In this document: one piece after another, positions 6,922-15,700 of the stretch
Numbering within the stretch: the first letter of the stretch is position 1
Layout: every line of letters begins with the position of its first letter
NCBI GenBank assembly: GCA_900542045.1
Contig: UQMI01000051.1
Location: 1 to 23,505, forward strand
Direction: 5' to 3'
From: an uncultured Blautia sp.
Lineage (GTDB): Bacteria > Bacillota > Clostridia > Lachnospirales > Lachnospiraceae
DNA: 23,505 bases
Position numbers and translations under genes: made by a program
Notes under the pieces: model-generated
The model's input: the letters and a program-made list of their open reading frames with translations, nothing else
What the model was told of the DNA's origin: nothing
The model's database searches: none

Positions 6922-8334
6922 TTATTTCCCTGTAAGTTCCGGGGGCAGTTCCATGGGATAAATGCCATCGAAGCAGGCCCTGCAGATGGGCAGGCCTTCT
7001 ACCATGGAAGACAGGTCGTCGAGCGAAAGATAGTGCAGAGAATCTGCGCCGATGATGGAGCAGATTTCCTCTGGCGAATGTGCATGGGCGATCAGCTGCT
7101 GATTGGAAGGCACATCTGTGCCAAAATAACAGGGATACAGGAAAGGCGGGGAAGAGATCCGAACGTGAACCTCTTTTGCGCCTGCTTTTTTCATCATTTT
7201 AATCAGATTTGCCATGGTAGTTCCCCTGACAATGGAATCATCCACCAGGACCACCCGTTTTCCCCTGACTACGGAATCCAGTACATTGAGCTTTAATTTA
7301 ACACTGGAGATCCGTTCTTTCTGGGTGGGTTTGATAAATGTCCGGCCCACATAACTGTTCTTGTAGAAAGCCATGGAAAAGGGAATACCGGAAGCCAGGG
7401 AATAACCCATGGCTGCTGCCAGACCGGATTCCGGCACGCCGGTGACCAGATCGGCATCCACCGGTGCCCGCTTATAGAGGGCGGCTCCCGCGCGGAGACG
7501 GGATTCATAGATATTGACGCCGTCCATCTGGCTGTCCAGCCGGGCAAAATAAATATATTCAAAAATACAATGGGCTTTCTGAGACTGTACCCGTTCCAGA
7601 TTGCTGGTGAGAGAGCCATCTTTGGCAATGGTCAGCATCTCACCCGGCGCGATGTCCCGGATCCATTTGGCTCCAATGGCGGAGAGGGCACAGCTTTCGG
7701 ATGAAATGATATAAGCCTCGTCCTTTTTTCCCAGACACAGGGGCTTTAAACCATAGGGATCACGCATGGCGATCAGCTTTCGAGGACTCATGATCACAAG
7801 TCCATAGCCGCCCTGGATTTTCCGGACGGCGCTTAGGATCGCTTCTTCCACACAGGAAGTATGGATCCGTTCTCTGGCGATCAGATGGGCAATGACCTCG
7901 GAATCTGTAGTAGTATGAAAAATAGCTCCCTGCTCTTCCAGCGAATGGCGCAGGGAATGGGCGTTTATCAGATTTCCGTTATGGGCCAGTGCCAAAGTTC
8001 CCTTAAAATATTTCAGTACGAGAGGCTGGGCATTTTCCACAGTGCTGCCTCCTGTGGTGGAGTAGCGCACATGCCCGATGCCCATGTTTCCATGGAAAGA
8101 GGCAAGGGCATCTTCCCGGAAAACCTCCTGTACCAGTCCAAGTCCCTTTTTGGAGGAAAGATTTCCCCTTGGGCCATAAGTATCAGTTACGGCAATCCCG
8201 CAGGACTCCTGTCCTCTGTGCTGCAGAGAACAGAGTCCGTAATAGATGGGAAGGGCCGCATTTGTATCCTGTGGGCCGTAGAAGCCGAAAACTCCGCATT
8301 CTTCTTTTAGGCCTGTTTCGTAAAATTCGTTCAT
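6922..8334 (-). CDS. purF: Amidophosphoribosyltransferase PurF, Fe-S type
   Basis: PurF carries out the first committed step of purine synthesis, moving the amide nitrogen of glutamine onto PRPP to give phosphoribosylamine. In the 470-residue protein, a 12-residue propeptide precedes the catalytic Cys13 (EE/CGVFGFYG), so maturation should expose that cysteine. The phosphoribosyl domain carries VVLVDDSIVRGTT (361-373), the PRPP loop. Cys256, Cys402, Cys451 and Cys454 (the last two in CRAC) match the four [4Fe-4S] ligands of the Bacillus enzyme. I chose the ATG at 8334 because AAGGAG lies nine bases upstream; a longer frame to 8448 adds 38 residues unlike the family. It lies 160 bases downstream of glnN on the same strand and may be co-transcribed. 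Confidence 0.97.
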   Translation of the reverse strand: MNEFYETGLKEECGVFGFYGPQDTNAALPIYYGLCSLQHRGQESCGIAVTDTYGPRGNLSSKKGLGLVQEVFREDALASFHGNMGIGHVRYSTTGGSTVENAQPLVLKYFKGTLALAHNGNLINAHSLRHSLEEQGAIFHTTTDSEVIAHLIARERIHTSCVEEAILSAVRKIQGGYGLVIMSPRKLIAMRDPYGLKPLCLGKKDEAYIISSESCALSAIGAKWIRDIAPGEMLTIAKDGSLTSNLERVQSQKAHCIFEYIYFARLDSQMDGVNIYESRLRAGAALYKRAPVDADLVTGVPESGLAAAMGYSLASGIPFSMAFYKNSYVGRTFIKPTQKERISSVKLKLNVLDSVVRGKRVVLVDDSIVRGTTMANLIKMMKKAGAKEVHVRISSPPFLYPCYFGTDVPSNQQLIAHAHSPEEICSIIGADSLHYLSLDDLSSMVEGLPICRACFDGIYPMELPPELTGK

Positions 8335-8351
8335 TCCGAATAGCTCCTTCC

Positions 8352-8388
8352 GGCAGACAAAAGAAGAAAACCTGTTGTATCGTCTGCC
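8352..8388 (-). promoter_or_regulatory. Hairpin abutting the purF ribosome binding site
   Basis: On the minus strand GGCAGAC and GTCTGCC (plus positions 8382-8388 and 8352-8358) form a seven-pair stem with a 23-base loop. It ends directly before the GGAAGGAGC ribosome binding site of purF. It could influence translation or message stability. I see no clear separate purF promoter. Confidence 0.4.
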
Positions 8389-8434
8389 TGTCATATCGAT
8401 TGCTGTCTGCAGGAACGAGTCCTGTACTGCTGCT

Positions 8435-8489
8435 GTTGCCAGAAGCAACCCGCCGCAGGCGGAGAATCCTGCATCGCAGGATTCTTTTT
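8435..8489. repeat. Three back-to-back hairpins between glnN and purF
   Basis: Three stems follow one another almost without gap: GTTGC/GCAAC (8435-8449), CCGCC/GGCGG with a GCA loop (8450-8462) and AGAATCCTGC/GCAGGATTCT with an ATC loop (8463-8485). TTTT follows on the plus strand. Both flanking genes run on the minus strand, where this block directly follows the glnN stop but gives no T run. It may be a small dispersed palindromic element or processing site. Confidence 0.75.
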
Positions 8490-8494
8490 CAGAT

Positions 8495-10591
8495 TCAAAT
8501 GGAGAAGAGCAGTTTATCGTAAGTAGGATAGGACAGATAACTGTCTGGAATCATGGTTTCCGCCTCATCGGCATAACTGCGTACTTCTTCCATCTTGGGA
8601 AGGATCGTGCTCTGATAATAAACCGCTTTCTCCAGAATGTCTTCTTTTGCTTCTGCCTGAACGGTCAATGCTGCCAGTTCTTCTGCGGAAGCAGTGAGCT
8701 GTTCGGAAAGCAGAGACAGGCGGGAGAGGAGCTTCTCTTCATAAACGGTAGAAATAGAAGCTGCAACGGACTTTTTGGAGCAGGCTGTCTGCGCAACTCT
8801 ATCCATATAATCTATAGCAGAGGAAAGGAAATCTTTTTTGACCATTTCCTGCAATGTCAGAGATTCAATATGAATGGTCTTGCTGTAGTTTTCCAGAAGG
8901 ATCTCATAACGGGATTCCACTTCCTGTTTGGTAAAAATGCCATGCTTGGTAAACAATGCCATATTTTTTTCCGCAATGAAAGCTGGCAGAGCATCCGGGG
9001 TGGATTTCAGATTGTAGAGTCCCCGCTTTTCCGCTTCTTCTACCCATTCATCGGTGTAACCGTTGCCATTGAAGATGATGCGTTTGTGTGCGATAATGGT
9101 TTCTTTTACCAGGGCGTGGATGGCTTCTTCCATTGCTTCCGGTGCAACATCTTTTAATTTATCGGAAAACTGGGAGAGAACTTCCGCAACCGCTGTATTC
9201 AGGACAACATTCGGCCCGGACACAGAGAGAGAAGAGCCCAGCATACGGAATTCAAATTTATTTCCGGTAAATGCAAAGGGTGAAGTACGGTTGCGGTCTG
9301 TGGTGTCTTTGGTAAAGTGAGGAATAACAGTTGCACCGATGTCCATCAGCTCTTTTTCCTGTTTGCCGAAATAGGTGTCGTTTTCGATGGACTGCAGAAC
9401 ACCACTTAATTCATCTCCCAGAAAGATGGAAACGATAGCCGGCGGCGCTTCGTTGGCGCCCAGACGATGATCATTGCCCGGGGAGGCCACAGATACGCGC
9501 ATCAGGTCTGCATAATCATCCACTGCCTGAATGACAGCAGATAAGAAGAGAAGGAACTGGGCGTTTTCTGCCGGTGTCTTTCCGGGATCCAGAAGGTTAA
9601 CGCCGGTATCTGTAGAAACGGACCAGTTGTTGTGTTTGCCGCTGCCGTTGATGCCTTCAAAGGGCTTTTCGTGAAGCAGGCAGACCAGCCCGTGTCTGTC
9701 AGCGACCTTTTTCATGATCTCCATGGTGAGCTGGTTATGGTCCACCGCCACATTTGTGGTGTCGAACACCGGTGCCAGCTCAAACTGTGCAGGCGCCACT
9801 TCGTTGTGTTTGGTTTTAGCCGGGATGCCCAGCTTCCAGAGCTCTTCATCCAGATCATGCATATAGGCAGATACTCTGGGGGGAAGGACGCCGAAGTAAT
9901 GATCTTCCATTTCCTGGCCTTTGGGAGCAGGTGCTCCAATCAGGGTTCTTCCGCAGAAGATCAGGTCTTTTCTCTGTTCGTAAAGTTTTTTGTCCACCAG
10001 GAAGTATTCCTGCTCCGGGCCAACCGTGGTAGTCACCCGGTTCACACTGGTATTTCCGATCGTATGGAGCAGCTTGACGGCTTCTTTATTCAGAGCATCC
10101 ATGGAGCGGAGCAGAGGGGTTTTCTTATCCAGGGCTTCCCCGGTATAGGAACAGAAAGCAGTGGGAATATACAGTGTTCTGTCTTTGATAAAAGCCGGAG
10201 AAGTGGGATCCCAGGCAGTATAGCCTCTGGCCTCAAAAGTGGCGCGCAGACCGCCGGAAGGGAAGCTGGAAGCGTCCGGTTCCCCTTTTACCAGTTCTTT
10301 GCCGGAAAAGTCCATATTGATCTCGCAGTCGCCCACTGGAGAAATAAAGCTGTCATGCTTTTCGGCGGTAATGCCTGTCATGGGCTGGAACCAATGCGTA
10401 AAGTGGGTGGCGCCGTTTTCCACGGCCCATTCCTTCATGGCAACGGCAACGGCATTTGCCACATCCAGTTCAAAATGGGTTCCGTTTTCAATGGTTTTGC
10501 GAAGTGCTTTATAAATGTCTTTGGGAAGTTTGTCTTTCATGACTTTGTCGCTGAATACAAGGCTTCCATATAATTCAGGGATACTTTTCAT
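8495..10591 (-). CDS. glnN: Glutamine synthetase type III (GlnN)
   Basis: This enzyme makes glutamine from glutamate, ammonia and ATP. The 698-residue length and sequence are those of the GSIII class (about 700 residues, a large oligomer), not the 440-residue GSI. Seen motifs are GPEQEYF (191-197), KHNEVAPAQFE (261-271) and NGSGKHNNWS (315-324), the catalytic glutamate and ATP/glutamate-binding regions, and then a long helical C-terminal part typical of the class. The start at 10591 is supported by AAGGAG nine bases upstream and by the family's usual beginning (PELYGSLVFSDKVMK); the frame extends 59 codons further without support. A promoter and a terminator-like hairpin lie upstream. Confidence 0.97.
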   Translation of the reverse strand: MKSIPELYGSLVFSDKVMKDKLPKDIYKALRKTIENGTHFELDVANAVAVAMKEWAVENGATHFTHWFQPMTGITAEKHDSFISPVGDCEINMDFSGKELVKGEPDASSFPSGGLRATFEARGYTAWDPTSPAFIKDRTLYIPTAFCSYTGEALDKKTPLLRSMDALNKEAVKLLHTIGNTSVNRVTTTVGPEQEYFLVDKKLYEQRKDLIFCGRTLIGAPAPKGQEMEDHYFGVLPPRVSAYMHDLDEELWKLGIPAKTKHNEVAPAQFELAPVFDTTNVAVDHNQLTMEIMKKVADRHGLVCLLHEKPFEGINGSGKHNNWSVSTDTGVNLLDPGKTPAENAQFLLFLSAVIQAVDDYADLMRVSVASPGNDHRLGANEAPPAIVSIFLGDELSGVLQSIENDTYFGKQEKELMDIGATVIPHFTKDTTDRNRTSPFAFTGNKFEFRMLGSSLSVSGPNVVLNTAVAEVLSQFSDKLKDVAPEAMEEAIHALVKETIIAHKRIIFNGNGYTDEWVEEAEKRGLYNLKSTPDALPAFIAEKNMALFTKHGIFTKQEVESRYEILLENYSKTIHIESLTLQEMVKKDFLSSAIDYMDRVAQTACSKKSVAASISTVYEEKLLSRLSLLSEQLTASAEELAALTVQAEAKEDILEKAVYYQSTILPKMEEVRSYADEAETMIPDSYLSYPTYDKLLFSI

Positions 10592-10704
10592 AAGTGGATA
10601 CTCCTTTCTCGCTTGTTTAGACGGGGCTGATCGGAAAGGGATCATGCTCCGCAGGATGCGTGCCACGGGAGTCCGGATCAGGATAGCCGGCTGTCCGATG
10701 GTAC

Positions 10705-10740
10705 AAAAAAAGGCGCCCTGGAATTGAATTCCAAAGCGCC
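10705..10740 (-). terminator. Promoter-proximal terminator in the glnN leader
   Basis: On the minus strand GGCGC...GGAATT is followed by AATTCC...GGCGCC and seven T (plus positions 10740 to 10705). The structure starts only about 11 bases after the predicted transcription start and lies 114 bases before glnN. It should stop most transcripts unless an antitermination event intervenes. Confidence 0.8.
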
Positions 10741-10757
10741 GTTGCTTTATGGGTAGT

Positions 10758-10787
10758 AGTATACACACAGAAAATAAAATTTGTCAA
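10758..10787 (-). promoter_or_regulatory. Promoter of glnN
   Basis: On the minus strand TTGACA (10787-10782) and TATACT (10763-10758) are spaced by 18 bases, putting the start near 10751. It is the only good promoter seen upstream of glnN and fires straight into the hairpin at 10740-10705. Confidence 0.75.
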
Positions 10788-10917
10788 TGCTTTTTTTGAA
10801 AAATTTTTAGAGGGAGATTTCCAATGGCCGGGAACAGGAATACCGGTAGAAGGAAAAGTATCTTTATTGTTTAGAATGGTCTGTGCCGGCGCAGAAAGAA
10901 AAAAATAAATTTGGGGA

Positions 10918-10946
10918 TTTACAAATAAATAAAAATGGGATATAGT
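10918..10946 (+). promoter_or_regulatory. Promoter of the pyrG-gltBD transcript
   Basis: TTTACA (10918-10923) and TATAGT (10941-10946) are 17 bases apart, giving a start near 10953 and a 150-base leader. It diverges from the glnN promoter, with about 130 bases between the two -35 boxes. Confidence 0.7.
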
Positions 10947-11011
10947 AGTTGCATGATTTTTTACAGCTGAAGTGTATACAGAAACAATAGAAGAACAGAC
11001 CAGTTGACAAT

Positions 11012-11070
11012 GGCGTCAGAAAAAGTGAAGGACAGGTGACTGTCATCCCGCTTTTTTTGACGCCTTTTTT
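11012..11070 (+). terminator. Attenuator-like terminator in the pyrG leader
   Basis: GGCGTCA plus AAAAAG on the left pairs with TTTTTTTGACGCC on the right (11012-11064). An inner GACAG-GTGA-CTGTC stem and a run of six T (11065-11070) complete it. It ends only 34 bases before the pyrG start. An alternative pairing of TGACA (11005-11009) with TGTCA (11041-11045) would break it, so a switch is plausible. Confidence 0.8.
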
Positions 11071-11104
11071 ATATGGTGAGGACATCTGCAGAGGAGGAGA
11101 AGAT

Positions 11105-12715
11105 ATGGTGAAATACGTATTTGTAACCGGCGGAGTGGTGTCTGGATTAGGGAAGGGAATAACCGCAGCATCTCTTGGACGCCTGTTAAAAGCCAGGGGG
11201 TATCAGGTTACAATGCAAAAATTTGATCCCTACATCAATATTGATCCGGGAACAATGAATCCTATCCAGCACGGAGAAGTGTTTGTTACAGATGACGGAA
11301 CAGAAACAGATCTGGATCTGGGGCATTATGAACGGTTTATTGATGAAAATCTGGATCGGAATTCCAATGTAACGACCGGCAAGATTTACTGGTCAGTCCT
11401 GCAGAAGGAACGCAGGGGAGATTTCGGCGGAGGAACCGTACAGGTGATCCCCCACATTACCAATGAGATCAAGAGCCGGTTTTACAGAGGCAAGGACCCG
11501 TCAGAAGACCGGATCGCCATTATAGAGGTAGGAGGAACGGTGGGTGATATTGAAAGTCAGCCGTTTCTTGAGGCCATCCGGCAGTTTCAGCATGATAAGA
11601 AAAAGGAAAATGTGGCGCTGGTCCATGTGACACTGATCCCTTACCTGAGGGCATCCCAGGAAATGAAGACAAAGCCTACGCAGTCCAGTGTCAAAGAGCT
11701 GCAGGGCATGGGAATTCAGCCGGACGTACTGGTATGCAGATCAGAGCAGCCGTTAAGCATGGAGATCCGTGATAAGATTGCGCTGTTCTGTAATGTGCCC
11801 ACAGAACGGGTGCTGCAGAACCTGGATGTGGAATATTTATACGAAGCGCCTTTGGCAATGGAAAAAGAACATCTGGCAGAGGTGGTTCTGGAATGTCTCC
11901 ATCTCCCCAACCGGCAGGCGGATCTGCGGGACTGGAGTGCCATGGTTGAGGCGCTGCGGAATCCGGATAAAAAAGTGACGATTGCCCTGGTGGGAAAATA
12001 TATTCAGCTGCATGACGCTTACCTCAGTGTGGTGGAGGCGTTAAAACACGGGGGAATCGCCAGTCATGCCAGAGTGGAGATCCAGTGGGTGGACTCCGAA
12101 ATTCTTGACCCGGAGAATTATACAGAAATTTTGAAAAAGGCAGACGGTATTCTGGTGCCGGGAGGATTTGGAACCCGTGGAACGGAAGGGATGATCCTGG
12201 CCGCGGAATATGCCAGGACCCATCAGGTTCCTTATCTGGGGATTTGTCTGGGAATGCAGATGGCAATTGTGGAATTTGCGAGAAATGTGCTGGGCTACCG
12301 GGACGCTAACAGCATTGAACTGGCGCCGGATACCATGCATCCGGTGATTGCCCTGATGCCGGAGCAGAACGGAGTGGAGAATATAGGAGGAACGCTCAGA
12401 CTGGGCAGTTATCCCTGTATGCTGGAACGGGGAAGTCTGGCACGTTCTTTATATGGAAAAGAGAAAATTACCGAACGGCATCGACACCGCTATGAGGTGA
12501 ACAATGATTACCGGACAAAGCTGCAGGAAGGCGGAATGCTCCTGTCCGGTCTGTCACCGGATAATCGTATTGTGGAGATGGCAGAACTGCCGGGACATCC
12601 CTTTTATATTGGAACCCAGGGACATCCGGAACTGAAATCCAGACCCAACCGTGCGCATCCGCTGTTTCGGGGACTGGTAGCTGCCGCAGTGGAATTTCAA
12701 AATAAAAGGCGATAG
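11105..12715 (+). CDS. pyrG: CTP synthase
   Basis: CTP synthase converts UTP to CTP using ATP and the amide nitrogen of glutamine. The 536-residue protein has the synthetase domain first, with [16 protein letters not shown] at residues 3-18 and [13 protein letters not shown] after it. A class I glutamine amidotransferase domain follows, with nucleophile Cys381 in LGICLGMQ and the His507-Glu509 pair in GTQGHPE. Length is typical. I chose ATG 11105 because GGAGGAG lies just upstream and the protein then begins as the family does; the frame is open 23 codons earlier inside the leader hairpin. The next gene, gltB, starts 15 bases after its stop, suggesting one transcript for three glutamine-using proteins. 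Confidence 0.98.
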   Translation: MVKYVFVTGGVVSGLGKGITAASLGRLLKARGYQVTMQKFDPYINIDPGTMNPIQHGEVFVTDDGTETDLDLGHYERFIDENLDRNSNVTTGKIYWSVLQKERRGDFGGGTVQVIPHITNEIKSRFYRGKDPSEDRIAIIEVGGTVGDIESQPFLEAIRQFQHDKKKENVALVHVTLIPYLRASQEMKTKPTQSSVKELQGMGIQPDVLVCRSEQPLSMEIRDKIALFCNVPTERVLQNLDVEYLYEAPLAMEKEHLAEVVLECLHLPNRQADLRDWSAMVEALRNPDKKVTIALVGKYIQLHDAYLSVVEALKHGGIASHARVEIQWVDSEILDPENYTEILKKADGILVPGGFGTRGTEGMILAAEYARTHQVPYLGICLGMQMAIVEFARNVLGYRDANSIELAPDTMHPVIALMPEQNGVENIGGTLRLGSYPCMLERGSLARSLYGKEKITERHRHRYEVNNDYRTKLQEGGMLLSGLSPDNRIVEMAELPGHPFYIGTQGHPELKSRPNRAHPLFRGLVAAAVEFQNKRR

Positions 12716-12730
12716 AAAGGAAGAAAAACT

Positions 12731-15700
12731 ATGAGAGCAGTACAGCAGGAGCCGGGCCTGTACCGGCAGGAATTTGAACACGATAACTGCGGAATCGGAG
12801 CCGTAGTGAATATAAAAGGAAAGAAAACACATACAACTGTGGAAAATGCGCTGAAGATCGTAGAAAATCTGGAGCACCGGGCAGGAAAAGACGCAGAAGG
12901 CAAAACCGGAGACGGCGTGGGAATCCTGATGCAGATTTCTCATCGGTTTTTCAGCAAAACCTGCAGAAAGCTGGGGTTTGAGCTGGGCAATGAGCGGGAA
13001 TATGGCGTGGGAATGCTGTTTTTTCCTCAGGATGAATTAAAGCGGAATCAGGCCAAGAAAATGCTGGAGATCATTCTGGAAAAAGAAGGCCTCCCTCTTC
13101 TTGGATGGAGAGAGGTACCCACCTATCCGGAGGTTCTGGGGCAAAAAGCCAGGGAATGCATGCCGCACATTATGCAGGTATTTATCCAGAAACCAGAAGA
13201 AGTGGAAAAAGGTCTGGAATTTGACCGGAAGCTGTATATTGCCAGGCGGGAATTTGAGCAGAGCAACGAAAATACTTATGTGGTATCCATGTCCAGCCGC
13301 ACGATCGTGTACAAAGGTATGTTTTTGGTGGGACAGCTGCGGACGTTCTTTGGAGATCTGCAGAATCCGGATTACGAATCGGCTCTGGCTGTTGTGCATT
13401 CCCGGTTCAGCACCAATACCAATCCCAGCTGGGAAAGAGCGCATCCCAACCGTTTTATCGTTCACAATGGAGAAATTAATACAATCCGTGGAAATGCGGA
13501 TAAAATGCTGGCCAGAGAAGAGACCATGGAGGCAGAGTGCCTGAAAGAAGATCTGCATAAGATCCTGCCGGTGGTCAATGCCCAGGGATCAGACTCTGCC
13601 ATGCTGGATAATACGCTGGAATTCCTGGTGATGAGCGGAATGGAACTGCCTCTGGCGGTGATGATCACCATACCGGAGCCCTGGTCCAACAATCAGACTC
13701 TGTCTCAGGAGAAACGGGATTTCTACCAGTATTATGCCACCATGATGGAGCCCTGGGACGGGCCGGCCTCCATCGTATTCTCTGACGGCGATGTGGTGGG
13801 AGCTGTTCTGGACCGCAATGGTCTGCGTCCTTCCCGCTATTATATCACCAGTGACGGCGAGCTGATCCTGGCCTCTGAAGTGGGGGTTTTGGGAATTCCG
13901 GCCGAAAAGGTGGTACTGAAGGAACGCCTCCATCCGGGGAAAATGCTCCTGGTAGATACGGTACAGGGAAAAGTGATCAACGATGAAGAACTGAAACAGT
14001 CCTATGCTTCCCGGCAGCCTTACGGGGAATGGCTGGACAGTCAGCTGGTGGAGCTGAAGAATCTGAAGATTCCAAATGTCCGTGTGGAGGAATTTTCCAG
14101 GGAAAAACTGGCCAGACAGCAGAAGGCTTTTGGATATACGTATGAGGAATACCGTACTTCCATCCGGAATATGGCTCTGAACGGCTCCGAAGGGATCGGT
14201 GCCATGGGTATTGATACCCCATTGCCGGTGCTTTCCCATGAGCATCAGCCGCTGTTCCATTATTTCAAGCAGCTGTTTGCCCAGGTGACCAATCCGCCCA
14301 TTGATGCGATCCGGGAGAAGATCGTCACCAGTACTACTATTTATGTGGGAAGAGACGGGAATCTCCTGGAAGAATGTCCGGAAAACTGTCAGGTGTTAAA
14401 GATCAATAATCCTATCCTGACCAACACAGATATGCTGAAGATTAAAAATATGAAAGTGGATGGCTTTAAGGTGGAAGTGGTACCCATCACTTATTATAAG
14501 AGTACAAAACTGGAAAGAGCCATTGACCGTCTGTTCGTGGATGTGGATAAGGCTTACCGGGACGGTGCCAATATTCTGGTTCTTTCTGACCGGGGCGTGG
14601 ATGAAAATCATATGCCGATTCCGTCATTGCTGGCAGTATCTGCGGTACATCAGCATCTTGTGAAGACGAAAAAGCAGACGGCCCTTTCCCTGATCCTGGA
14701 GTCGGGAGAGCCGAGAGAAGTTCATCATTTTGCCACTCTCCTGGGATATGGTGCCTGTGCCATCAATCCCTATCTGGTACAGGATACCATCAAAGAGCTG
14801 ATCGATGACAAAATGCTGGATAAAGATTACTATGCGGCTGTGAATGATTATACAAATGCCGTACTCAGCGGAATTGTAAAGATTGCTTCCAAGATGGGAA
14901 TTTCCACTATTCAGTCTTATCAGGGATCGCAGATTTTTGAAGCCATCGGTATCTCCAAAGAGGTGATCGACAAATATTTTACCAATACGGTCAGCCGGGT
15001 AGGAGGCATTACCATCGAAGACATCGGAAAAGACGTGGATGCCCGTCATTCGGAAGCATTTGATCCTCTGGGACTGGGGACGGATCTGACTCTGGACAGT
15101 GTGGGCCGCCATAAAATGAGAAGCCAGGGAGAGGAGCACCGCTACAATCCCCAGACCATCCATCTGCTGCAGGAGTCTACGAAACAGGGAAATTATGAAA
15201 TGTTCAAGGAATATACAAAACTGGTGGACCGGGAGCAGTCTGGTTATCTTCGAAGTCTGATGGATTTTGATTATCCGGAGCAGGGAATCCCCATCGACGA
15301 AGTGGAAAGCGTGGATTCCATTGTGCAGCGGTTTAAGACCGGGGCCATGTCCTACGGTTCCATTTCCCAGGAGGCCCATGAGACCCTGGCCATCGCCATG
15401 AATCAGCTCCACGGAAAATCCAATACCGGTGAAGGCGGAGAAAGTGAAGAGCGTATGGATTCCGCAGGCAGCAGCAGAGACCGCTGTTCTGCCATCAAGC
15501 AGGTGGCTTCCGGCCGTTTCGGCGTGACCAGCCGGTATCTGGTGTCTTCCAAAGAAATCCAGATCAAGATGGCTCAGGGGGCAAAACCTGGAGAAGGCGG
15601 TCATCTTCCGGCCAAGAAAGTATATCCCTGGATTGCCAAGACCAGACATTCCACACCTGGTGTCAGTCTGATCTCTCCGCCGCCTCATCATGATATTTAT

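Noticed and set aside
8335..8448. 38-residue N-terminal extension of PurF
   Set aside because: The catalytic cysteine must lie near the N terminus after a short propeptide, and the ribosome binding site points to 8334.
10592..10768. 59-residue N-terminal extension of GlnN
   Set aside because: It runs through the leader terminator and lacks a ribosome binding site; the family starts at 10591.
14624..15691. Long minus-strand frame of 355 codons opposite gltB
   Set aside because: It is antisense to the conserved glutamate synthase domain, with no family-like sequence; a by-product of codon bias.
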